Source: Glaciecola sp964446865
Lineage (GTDB): Bacteria > Pseudomonadota > Gammaproteobacteria > Enterobacterales > Alteromonadaceae
Direction of reading: 5' to 3'
Assembly (NCBI GenBank): GCA_964446865.1
Contig: CAYURD010000005.1
Location: forward strand, 34,419-98,418
DNA: 64,000 nt
Shown here: positions 25,854 through 33,266 of the stretch, piece after piece
Numbering within the stretch: the stretch's first letter is position 1
How the letters are laid out: each line of letters begins with the position of its first letter
Position numbers and translations under genes: made by a program
Notes under the pieces: generated by a model
The model's database searches: none
Seen by the model: the letters and a program-made list of their open reading frames with translations, nothing else
Told to the model about the DNA's origin: nothing

Positions 25854-27290
25854 CTATATCACGCGGCTATATCGCATTTGATGGGCAGGTGCGCTCAAGT
25901 ATTGATCAAAATTCATGCAAATGTTTCTGACTAATAATCTACCACGAGGGTGAATTTTGATTTGCTCTTTGTTATTTGTGAGCAAATTGTCGTCGATAAA
26001 GGGCGTGAGTTGCGCCAAGCTTTCTGAGAAGTATTGATCAAAATCGATGTCATATTTTTCAGAAAATTGTGCTTTATCAACATAGAGGTTGCACATTAAC
26101 TGATTGATAATTGCTCTATGTATCTGATCAGCTGTCGTTAAGCACAAGCCTTTTTCAATTAATCTCGTCTGTTTACCATCGTTGAGTAATTCTTTTAGCT
26201 CGTTAATTGTGTCATGCGCGAGTGCATCAATTGCCTGATAATAGTCTTTCAACTTTTTAACGTTTTGCGAATAGGCTGTTTGTAGATTGCTGATAGAAGA
26301 AACCCCTAAGCCTAGTAAACAATCAGAGTCATCGCTTGTATAGCCTTGAAAATTACGATGTAAAGTACGATTTTTTGCAGATATGCTAAGTTCGTCTGTG
26401 TCTTTAGCAAAATGATCCATACCAATAAATCGATAGCCTTGCGCACTTAAGGTTTGAATACTCTGTTTAAATAAAGAAAATTTAGTATCGCTAGTAGGCA
26501 TCCACTCATTTTTTATTTTGCGCTGAGCAGGAAAAAGCGATGGCATATGGGCATAACTGAAAAGTGAAATGCGATCGGGGTTCATCTTTTTGACTTCGTT
26601 TAAGGTTGTTTCAACACTCTTATTTGATTGACCCGGCAGACCATAAATGAGATCAATATTGACTGATGCGATACCTAAGCTTTTCGCTCTTTCGATAATG
26701 TCTTTTACAAACTTCGTACTTTGTACTCGGTTTATTTTTTCTTGTACTGATTTATTGACGTCTTGTACGCCAATAGAAATTCGATTAAAACCCAGATGAA
26801 ACAGTTCATCTATGTAGGGTAACTCTATTCTGCGAGGGTCTATCTCGATGCTTTGTTCAAGCCTTGTTGACAAATTAAAGCACTGCTTAATATGCGCTAG
26901 TAAATCTGCAAACTGAAGGGGGCTTAAAAAGCTTGGCGTGCCGCCACCAAAGTGTATGTTTTTTACTTCAAAGCTTGAGAATGCAGCACTTCTTAACGTG
27001 ATTTCTTTTTTGATATAGGTTAAGTAGGTTTCGACTTTATCTTGGTTGCGAGTCACAATTTTATTGCAACCACAGTAGTAGCAAAGCGAATGACAAAAAG
27101 GAATATGTAAGTATAACGATAGGCTTGGTGTTTGTTTCTCTTTCGTTAATTGCTCTACGCTGCACGCAAAATCTTCTTCAGAAAATTCATTATGAAAAGC
27201 AACTGCAGTAGGGTACGAAGTATATCGAGGCCCTGTGGTGTTATATTTATCGAGCATTGCTTTATCGAAGATGTCAGTAATTTTATTCAT
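25854..27290 (-). CDS. hemN: Oxygen-independent coproporphyrinogen III oxidase
   Basis: This protein has 478 residues (E. coli HemN 457). The radical-SAM cluster motif C66-x3-C70-x2-C73 sits in HIPFCHSLCYYCGC. Downstream are FGGGTPSFL, IEIDPRRI and DLIYGLPGQ, all HemN hallmarks, and the C-terminus MRYSRVI resembles that of E. coli. The enzyme decarboxylates coproporphyrinogen III to protoporphyrinogen IX without oxygen, using SAM, in the cytoplasm. The TAG stop is one base inside the right border of the gap, so the gene is complete. A TTGAT-N4-GTTAA element about 80 bases upstream could bind FNR. Confidence 0.95.
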   Translation of the reverse strand: MNKITDIFDKAMLDKYNTTGPRYTSYPTAVAFHNEFSEEDFACSVEQLTKEKQTPSLSLYLHIPFCHSLCYYCGCNKIVTRNQDKVETYLTYIKKEITLRSAAFSSFEVKNIHFGGGTPSFLSPLQFADLLAHIKQCFNLSTRLEQSIEIDPRRIELPYIDELFHLGFNRISIGVQDVNKSVQEKINRVQSTKFVKDIIERAKSLGIASVNIDLIYGLPGQSNKSVETTLNEVKKMNPDRISLFSYAHMPSLFPAQRKIKNEWMPTSDTKFSLFKQSIQTLSAQGYRFIGMDHFAKDTDELSISAKNRTLHRNFQGYTSDDSDCLLGLGVSSISNLQTAYSQNVKKLKDYYQAIDALAHDTINELKELLNDGKQTRLIEKGLCLTTADQIHRAIINQLMCNLYVDKAQFSEKYDIDFDQYFSESLAQLTPFIDDNLLTNNKEQIKIHPRGRLLVRNICMNFDQYLSAPAHQMRYSRVI

Positions 27291-27370
27291 TCATGCGCCT
27301 AGTTTACAATCATGTATTGGAACAGCTATTTATCGAATATAAACTTTAGCAGACAGTTTGACGTCGTTTA

Positions 27371-27384
27371 TTGATCTCGGTTAA
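27371..27384. promoter_or_regulatory. FNR-like half-conserved site upstream of hemN
   Basis: TTGATCTCGGTTAA matches the FNR/CRP-type consensus TTGAT-N4-ATCAA at eight of ten defined positions. It is in the hemN / histidine-phosphatase divergent spacer, and hemN is an FNR target in several proteobacteria. Weak on sequence alone. Confidence 0.35.
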
Positions 27385-27492
27385 GTTAGCATAAGTTATA
27401 TTTCCTATGAATATGTCTCTATCAACACAAATAATTACTCTTAATGTGCAAAAAACACTAACCTAGATTGACGATAAAATTAGGAAAAGCAT

Positions 27493-28161
27493 ATGGCACG
27501 TATGTATCTGGTTCGCCACGCCCAAGCATCTTTTGGCGCAGAGGATTACGATAACTTAAGTGACTTGGGGCACCAACAGTCACTTTTGTTAGGGGAATAC
27601 TTTAACAACAAAAGTGTGAGTTTTGACTCAGTCATTACAGGCGATATGCTTAGACATAAGCAAACCGCGCAAGGCATTTTAGTCAATCAAAATGTTCAGC
27701 ATGTGCATCATGATGACGCATGGAATGAATTTGACTTTGAGAGTATTGTTGCCGCATTTTTGACTTTGCATCCCCATAAAAAACCCGCCGCTGATGCACC
27801 TCGCAGCGAATGGTATAAAGTATTGAAACAGGCCATGCTTTGCTGGTCTAAAGGTGAGCTTGCCTTGCCAAACAGTGAAACGTGGCAGGGTTTTTGTGAC
27901 CGTGTTTTACGCGGTACAAACGACATATTAGCATCAGAAAATAAATCGGTATTGGTCGTCACTTCTGGCGGCGCCATGGCAGTATTTTTAATGCATATGT
28001 TTGGTACAACTGTCGAAAAAGCGATTGAATTTAATCTACAAATTAAAAACACCAGCGTCAATGAGCTCTTTTTTAATAGGCGCGGGTTTCAATTAAATAG
28101 TTTTAACAATGTCCCGCACTTAGACACATCCGAACACTTGTCTAAAGTCACCTATAGTTAA
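27493..28161 (+). CDS. Histidine phosphatase superfamily (PGAM-like) protein
   Basis: TAGGAAA precedes the ATG. The N-terminal YLVRHAQASF carries the catalytic His of the branch-1 histidine phosphatases (the usual RHG is RHA here). A second block, VVTSGGAMAVFL, stands where family members place their second His (often GH), and that His is not obvious. With 222 residues it is of normal size. It probably removes phosphate from a small metabolite. Only 19 bases separate it from the acyl-CoA dehydrogenase gene, so it is cotranscribed with the fatty-acid genes; the same pairing is common in marine gammaproteobacteria as far as I recall. Confidence 0.8.
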   Translation: MARMYLVRHAQASFGAEDYDNLSDLGHQQSLLLGEYFNNKSVSFDSVITGDMLRHKQTAQGILVNQNVQHVHHDDAWNEFDFESIVAAFLTLHPHKKPAADAPRSEWYKVLKQAMLCWSKGELALPNSETWQGFCDRVLRGTNDILASENKSVLVVTSGGAMAVFLMHMFGTTVEKAIEFNLQIKNTSVNELFFNRRGFQLNSFNNVPHLDTSEHLSKVTYS

Positions 28162-28180
28162 TTACCTTAAGGACGAAAGC

Positions 28181-29395
28181 ATGAATTTTGATCACAGTGA
28201 AAAAGTTATTGAGTTAACTGAAAAGTTATCTGCTTTTATGGAAAAAGAAATTTACCCTTTAGAAGCACAGTATCATGACTTAGTGCACAACAATGAACAT
28301 AAATGGCGTACACCAGCAATAATGGAAACGCTAAAAAACAAGGCAAAAGAAGCGGGTCTATGGAATCTATTTTTGCCGGAAGACTACCTACCTTATGGTG
28401 CAGGTTTAAGTAACCTTGAATATGCACCTTTATGCGAGTTAATGGGGCGTGTGTTATGGAGCTCTGAGGTGTTTAACTGCAGCGCGCCCGATACTGGTAA
28501 TATGGAAGTCATTGCTAAATACGGTACACCCGCGCAGAAAAAGAAGTGGTTAGAACCATTGCTAAATGGCGAAATCCGTTCAGCTTTTGCGATGACTGAA
28601 CCAGAAGTTGCATCTTCTGACGCAACCAACATTGAAACATCCATCAAGAATAAAGGTGACCACTACCTAATAAACGGTCGCAAATGGTATACCAGTGGCG
28701 CAATGAACGAAAACTGTCAAATTATGATAGTTATGGGGAAAACCGACCCGACTGCGGCCCGTCATGTTCAACAATCACAAATTCTTGTGCCAATGAATAC
28801 TCCAGGGGTAACTATCGTTAGGCCAATGTCAGCGATGGGCTATTTAGATGAGCCTATTGGCCATGCCGAAGTATTGTTTGACAATGTAAAAGTACCTATT
28901 GATAACCTCGTGTATGGCGAGGGTAAGGGCTTTGAAGTCGCTCAAGGTCGTTTAGGGCCTGGTCGAATTCACCATTGCATGAGACTTATTGGCTGTGCGC
29001 AGCGTGCGCTTGATATGGCATGTGAGCGAGCAGAGAATAGAATTGCATTTGGTCAACCCTTAAGTAAACAGCAATCGGTTAGAGAAAGTATTGCTCAAAT
29101 GTATTGTAAAATTGAACAGGCTCGTTTACTCACGCTAAAAGCAGCTGATAATATGGACAAATACGGCAACAAGGTGGCAAAGAACATCATTGCAGCCATT
29201 AAAATTGTCGCACCTAAAATGGCATGTGAGGTGATTGATGAATCAATTCAGATACATGGGGCAATGGGCACATCACAAGATACAACATTATCGGCGACAC
29301 TTGCGTATGCACGTACCATCAGATTGGCTGATGGCCCTGATCAAGTGCATATGATGCAGCTGGGTAAAAATCTGATGGCAAGTGCCAAACGATAA
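28181..29395 (+). CDS. Acyl-CoA dehydrogenase (ACAD10/11-like)
   Basis: TAAGGA precedes the ATG. The 404-residue FAD enzyme shows FAMTEPEVASSDATN (FAD/substrate loop, about 145), GRKWYTSGA, the helix CERAENRIAFGQPLSKQQS and, at the C-terminus, IHGAMGTSQDTTLS and RTIRLADGPDQVH. The ADGPDxVH ending is typical of the ACAD10/11 group, where an Asp there acts as base, instead of the Glu of medium-chain enzymes. It oxidises acyl-CoA to 2-enoyl-CoA and passes electrons to ETF. Second gene of a likely three-gene unit with the phosphatase and the quinone oxidoreductase. Confidence 0.9.
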   Translation: MNFDHSEKVIELTEKLSAFMEKEIYPLEAQYHDLVHNNEHKWRTPAIMETLKNKAKEAGLWNLFLPEDYLPYGAGLSNLEYAPLCELMGRVLWSSEVFNCSAPDTGNMEVIAKYGTPAQKKKWLEPLLNGEIRSAFAMTEPEVASSDATNIETSIKNKGDHYLINGRKWYTSGAMNENCQIMIVMGKTDPTAARHVQQSQILVPMNTPGVTIVRPMSAMGYLDEPIGHAEVLFDNVKVPIDNLVYGEGKGFEVAQGRLGPGRIHHCMRLIGCAQRALDMACERAENRIAFGQPLSKQQSVRESIAQMYCKIEQARLLTLKAADNMDKYGNKVAKNIIAAIKIVAPKMACEVIDESIQIHGAMGTSQDTTLSATLAYARTIRLADGPDQVHMMQLGKNLMASAKR

Positions 29396-29480
29396 TGTAT
29401 GGCAAGTGTTTTAAATACTTTGTAAATACGCTCTTACTACTCTTACTAATAGAACAACAAAATAAATAAGGCCTATATTC

Positions 29481-30455
29481 ATGAAAGCGATTGTGTGTAA
29501 CGAGTTTGCTGAGGTTGCCCAGCTCAAATATAAAGACGTTGACGATGTAAAAGCAGCAAAAGGACATGTTGTTGTAAAAGTAGCTGGCGCAGGTGTTAAC
29601 TTTCCTGATAGCTTACTTGTTCAAGGTTTGTATCAGATGAAACCTGATTTACCGTTTATTCCTGGTAGTGAAGTTGCGGGTACCATTGTTGAAGTGGGTG
29701 AAGAGGTACCGTATCTCCAAGTGGGAATGAAAGTAATTGGTATCTGCGTGTTAGGGGGGTATGCGCAGCATGTGCAAATTCCTTGTCAACAAGTGATGCC
29801 GATACCAGATAGTATCCCACTTTTAGAAGCGGCAGGGTTAACAACAGCGCATGCAACGGCTCATCACGCTTTAAAACAAAGGGCGCAACTACAAGCAGGT
29901 GAAACATTGCTTGTTACCGGTGCGGCAGGTGGCACGGGCTTAGCGGCTGTGCAAATTGGTAAGCAAATGGGCGCTAAAGTGATCGCTGTTTGTTCGAGTG
30001 ACGAAAAATGCGAAATGGCCAAAAATAATGGCGCTGAAATAACCATTAATCATAGTCAAGTAGATGTCAAAGACGCGGTAAAAGAGTTAACGAATGGAAA
30101 AGGTGTTGACGTTGTTTATGAATGCGTTGGCGGTGATACTTTTCATGCGTGTACGCGGGTCATGGCCTGGTCTGGTCGCTTATTAGTGATTGGCTTTGCT
30201 GGCGGCGAGATACCTAAATTTCCGGTTAATTTGTCTTTGGTAAAAGGCTTTTCGGTTGTGGGTGTATTTTGGGGGGCTTTTGTGCAGCATCAGCCGCAAG
30301 ACTTTATGGCAAACATGAAAGAGCTCATTACATGGTATGCACAAGGAAAAGTGAAAGTGGTCGTTGATGAAGTATTTGAGCTTGAAAACGCAGTCGATGC
30401 GCTCAATAAAGTGACCTCTCGTCAAGTAATGGGCAAAGTCATTATTAAGCCTTAG
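29481..30455 (+). CDS. NAD(P)H:quinone oxidoreductase-like MDR enzyme
   Basis: This is a 324-residue medium-chain dehydrogenase/reductase without the catalytic zinc ligands. Seen are GAGVNFPDSLLVQGLYQ, a PGSEVAGTIVEVG segment and the Rossmann motif TGAAGGTGLAAVQIGK (about 140-155). The class reduces quinones or enoyl/enone substrates with NADPH. It follows the acyl-CoA dehydrogenase by 85 bases in the same direction, suggesting an accessory role in acyl-CoA metabolism. Confidence 0.88.
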   Translation: MKAIVCNEFAEVAQLKYKDVDDVKAAKGHVVVKVAGAGVNFPDSLLVQGLYQMKPDLPFIPGSEVAGTIVEVGEEVPYLQVGMKVIGICVLGGYAQHVQIPCQQVMPIPDSIPLLEAAGLTTAHATAHHALKQRAQLQAGETLLVTGAAGGTGLAAVQIGKQMGAKVIAVCSSDEKCEMAKNNGAEITINHSQVDVKDAVKELTNGKGVDVVYECVGGDTFHACTRVMAWSGRLLVIGFAGGEIPKFPVNLSLVKGFSVVGVFWGAFVQHQPQDFMANMKELITWYAQGKVKVVVDEVFELENAVDALNKVTSRQVMGKVIIKP

Positions 30456-30509
30456 TGAGCGCTTAAGCTTACATGAGTGCTTGGCGATCAGCATGTAAAA
30501 AAGAAAAAA

Positions 30510-30532
30510 GTGACCTCCGGGGAGGAGGTCAC
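30510..30532 (-). terminator. Rho-independent terminator of the DUF3718-like gene
   Basis: A 9-bp stem GTGACCTCC/GGAGGTCAC (30510-30518, 30524-30532); read on the minus strand it is followed by a T-run (complement of the A-rich 30497-30509), fitting the minus-strand gene that ends at 30595. Confidence 0.85.
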
Positions 30533-30594
30533 AAAAGGGCAAAGTTGCCTTTGCCTACCATGTTGAAAAGGTTATCAACAGGTTGATAAACAGA

Positions 30595-30987
30595 TTAAAT
30601 CCGTTTTTTTACGACTTCTGCGACAGGGTTACCATCGTGACCTTGCTCAGAAATCCAAGCCATTAACGTTTTACCGTCGTTCTCTGGCGCTTTTAAACTC
30701 TTTTTTGGCATTTTTTTCACCAATAAAGTGCCTGCTTCAAGCGCGTTGTTCTCTACCGCGACGCGGATCAAGCTATTGCCACCGCATTTAATGCCGTCGT
30801 AGTAGTCTCTCAACTTTACTCGGTAGTTATTTTCAACGTTCTTAAGTTTTTTGCGAAGTTCGCTTTTATCGTCGGCTTTTACGATAGCGCATATATTAGC
30901 TAATGAATCTTCCAAACTTGCTTGTGCGTGATTGGTTACACTGATGCTAATTAACGCGATAGAACCGATAACTAATTTTTTCAACAT
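30595..30987 (-). CDS. Small exported protein, DUF3718-like, 130 aa
   Basis: A cleavable signal peptide (LVIGSIALISISVTNHAQA) precedes a compact, basic mature domain of ~107 residues with two Cys (NICAIVKADDKSELRKKL and YDGIKCGGNSLIRVAV) that could form one disulphide. The pattern recalls the DUF3718 family of Alteromonadales and Vibrionales, whose function is unknown; I assign it from memory of the pattern, without an alignment. It is monocistronic with its own terminator, and an inverted repeat lies about 85 bases upstream. Confidence 0.7.
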   Translation of the reverse strand: MLKKLVIGSIALISISVTNHAQASLEDSLANICAIVKADDKSELRKKLKNVENNYRVKLRDYYDGIKCGGNSLIRVAVENNALEAGTLLVKKMPKKSLKAPENDGKTLMAWISEQGHDGNPVAEVVKKRI

Positions 30988-31069
30988 GTTTAGTACCTCT
31001 TCTTCATTGCAGTATTGCGTTATTCCGTGAAGAACTATATAAAGAAAAAGGTGTTTAGAAAGGGCTTAT

Positions 31070-31089
31070 GCCGATACATTTGTATCGGC
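31070..31089. promoter_or_regulatory. Inverted repeat GCCGATACA-TT-TGTATCGGC
   Basis: Two 9-base arms (31070-31078 and 31081-31089) are perfectly complementary. The two-base spacer is too tight for a good RNA hairpin, and the position, 83 bases before the DUF3718-like start, fits an operator. A weak terminator is the alternative, because the plus strand downstream is T-rich. Confidence 0.4.
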
Positions 31090-31182
31090 TTTAATACTTT
31101 ATTTTTGTAAGCTATTGAAAATAAATGGTAATCAGCAATATAGATTGCGCCAAATATGTGTGTTTTTTTACACTAATTTGTG

Positions 31183-31232
31183 ACTAGACCTTTAATTTAA
31201 TATTAGAACTAGACCTTTAATTTAATATTAGA
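31183..31232. repeat. Perfect 25-bp tandem direct repeat
   Basis: Two adjacent identical units (31183-31207 and 31208-31232), each beginning ACTAGACC and ending AATATTAGA, in non-coding DNA 3' of the SDR gene. Confidence 0.9.
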
Positions 31233-31292
31233 TGAACAACAGAGATGCTTGTATTAGTCATACATTAGCACCTCAGCAGTCAAAATAAGTCG

Positions 31293-32057
31293 TTACCATG
31301 CAGTAACACCACCATCAATTGCAATGGTTTGACCGTTCATATACGTGTTACCTGGTGATAGGGTAAGCACCATAACATTGACGATTTCGTCTATAGTACT
31401 TATTCGCTTCATTGGGCTTCCGGCGCCTAGTTTCGCTTTTTCTTCGTCAGACGCTAAGCCATCAATATTCATAATATCGGTAGGGCTAAAGAATGGACAG
31501 ATAGCATTAGCGCGCACGTTATAACGACCATATTCCACTGCTGCCGTGCGCGTTAAGCCAATGACTGCGTGTTTTGCCGCGCTATATGCGCTGCCTTTGG
31601 GCGTACCACCTATGCCGGCCAAAGAGCTAATGTTTAAGACGTGTCCGCTACCTTGTTTAAGCATCGCCGGTATTTGATACTTCATGCCAAAAGCAACACC
31701 TTTGACATTAACATCAAATTGTTTATCAAAAATATCCTCTGTCATTTTATGAAGCGGCGCTTGGGTGTGAGCAATACCAGCGTTATTCACTGCAATATCT
31801 AAGCGTTTAAATTTATCAATAGCTAGCTCAACAAGTGCCTTACTGCTATTTTCATCAGCCACATTGGCAAGCTTTGTTATACATAATTCAGGTTGCGCTA
31901 AACTTTTTAAAGTTTGGTTTAACCCTTCTTCATTGATGTCACTTAACACAAGCTGACAACCCCGTTGGTTAAGCGCAATTGCTAGTGCTCTGCCAAAACC
32001 ACTCGCAGCGCCTGTGATAATAGCGCTTTGGCCAGTAAAATCTAATAATGCATCCAA
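31293..32057 (-). CDS. Short-chain dehydrogenase/reductase (SDR)
   Basis: The start is set at the TTG at 32057, seven bases after AAGGAG, giving an N-terminus (L/M)DALLDFTGQSAIIT of 254 residues; a longer frame from a TTG at 32087 would overlap the upstream gene. Classical SDR motifs are present: TGAASGFG (NAD(P) binding), NNAG, Ser in NISSLAGIGG and the YSAAK active-site pair. It ends with TYMNGQTIAIDGG. It interconverts an alcohol and a ketone with NAD(P). Lying directly behind the hydrolase gene, it may oxidise the alcohol released by that enzyme (inference). Confidence 0.88.
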   Translation of the reverse strand: MDALLDFTGQSAIITGAASGFGRALAIALNQRGCQLVLSDINEEGLNQTLKSLAQPELCITKLANVADENSSKALVELAIDKFKRLDIAVNNAGIAHTQAPLHKMTEDIFDKQFDVNVKGVAFGMKYQIPAMLKQGSGHVLNISSLAGIGGTPKGSAYSAAKHAVIGLTRTAAVEYGRYNVRANAICPFFSPTDIMNIDGLASDEEKAKLGAGSPMKRISTIDEIVNVMVLTLSPGNTYMNGQTIAIDGGVTAW

Positions 32058-32058
32058 G

Positions 32059-32973
32059 TCAAGACTCCTTAAAACATGTGATTGCAAGAGATACTAATTC
32101 GTGGGCACAATCTTCTTGCAAGAAGTGCCCACCATTTTTGAGAATAGAATGTGCTTGGTTTTGACACCCAGGTATCATCTTTTGAAAAATTTTTTCTGCG
32201 CCTTTGGTTACCGGGTCATTATCGCTAAATAAGGTTAAGAATGGTTTGCTAAACTGAGACAGTACTTTCCAAGCATTTCGGTTATTTTGCGACTCAGGAT
32301 CATCAGGGCTAATTGGCACTAAAAGTGGAAACTTTCGGGCTCCTGCTTTGTATGTTTCGTCGGGGAATGGCGCATTATAAGCTTCTATAATTTCGTCAAT
32401 CATATCTTTAGACGTTGCATTTTGAATAATCGCACCGATGTTGAATTCTTTAGTTTGTTGCGAATATTGCTGCCAATCAATAAAAGCTTGAGGGGCTTGA
32501 TGATCACCCGTTGGCAACATGGTATTGGCTGCCACTACAGCCTTAAAATTATCGGGATCAGCAGCTAATAGCCGCAAACCCAAAAGCCCACCCCAGTCTT
32601 GGCAAATTAAATGAATATCTCGCAGTGCTAATTTTTGTAAGGCCTGAGTCAACCAATATAAGTGGCTTGCATATGTATAATCGTCTTGATTAGAAGGCTT
32701 GTCAGATTTTCCAAACCCGATTAAGTCTGGGGCAATAACTCTAAAACCGGCGCTCACTGCATCGTCAATCATGTGACGATATAAATAACTCCATGAGGGT
32801 TCACCATGTAGCATTAATATAACGGGGCTGTCAGAGTCGCCGTAATCAACATAGTGCATTCGCAGTGATGTTAAAGGTTCAGTACTAGACGCTTGTAAAT
32901 CGATGTAGTTTTCTTGATAGCTATAACCTGGCAGATTTTCAAAACGCGACGCTGGGGTTCGTAGTATTTCCAT
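32059..32973 (-). CDS. Haloalkane dehalogenase-like alpha/beta hydrolase
   Basis: This 304-residue hydrolase carries the haloalkane-dehalogenase signature: HGEPSWSYLYR (residues 56-66, with the oxyanion Glu/Trp), the nucleophile Asp126 in CQDWGG with the halide-stabilising Trp127, Asp in FSDNDP (251/253) and catalytic His283 in NGGHFLQED. The Asp nucleophile and HGEPSW favour subfamily HLD-I (DhlA/DhmA-like); a second halide-binding residue cannot be assigned without alignment. Such enzymes cleave C-halogen bonds with water, giving alcohol, halide and proton, but many relatives have no proven natural substrate. First gene of a two-gene unit with the SDR. Confidence 0.85.
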   Translation of the reverse strand: MEILRTPASRFENLPGYSYQENYIDLQASSTEPLTSLRMHYVDYGDSDSPVILMLHGEPSWSYLYRHMIDDAVSAGFRVIAPDLIGFGKSDKPSNQDDYTYASHLYWLTQALQKLALRDIHLICQDWGGLLGLRLLAADPDNFKAVVAANTMLPTGDHQAPQAFIDWQQYSQQTKEFNIGAIIQNATSKDMIDEIIEAYNAPFPDETYKAGARKFPLLVPISPDDPESQNNRNAWKVLSQFSKPFLTLFSDNDPVTKGAEKIFQKMIPGCQNQAHSILKNGGHFLQEDCAHELVSLAITCFKES

Positions 32974-33266
32974 TTTATTTTTCCCTGTAGAGTATTGAGC
33001 ATGTCAGCGATATAAGCAGTGCCAATCCAAAAGCGTATATTGGTTTACATTTTCTTAACATTATAGGTTTGTTTGCTTTTAAACTGCAATCAACTTGATG
33101 AATATAATCTCATAAACAATCTAACAATCGAGTAGCTATTCGTTTACGGTCCTCTCAATCAAATTCGCTTATTCGGCAATATAACAGCAATAAATTAGTG
33201 GCAGGGGCGCTAATGTTTTAACATTTTATTATCAAAAAAATCTATTTATTACCTGTGAGGCGCAGC

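Larger units (their letters stand above)
30988..31292. other. Intergenic region with repeat and inverted repeat
   Basis: This 305-base AT-rich spacer between two minus-strand genes holds the inverted repeat at 31070-31089 and a perfect 25-bp direct repeat at 31183-31232, and should contain the promoter of the DUF3718-like gene. No reading frame seen. Confidence 0.6.

Noticed and set aside
25853..25930. Continuation of the metalloprotease frame beyond the N run
   Set aside because: These codons are antisense to the hemN C-terminus; frame continuity through 100 placeholder N is meaningless.
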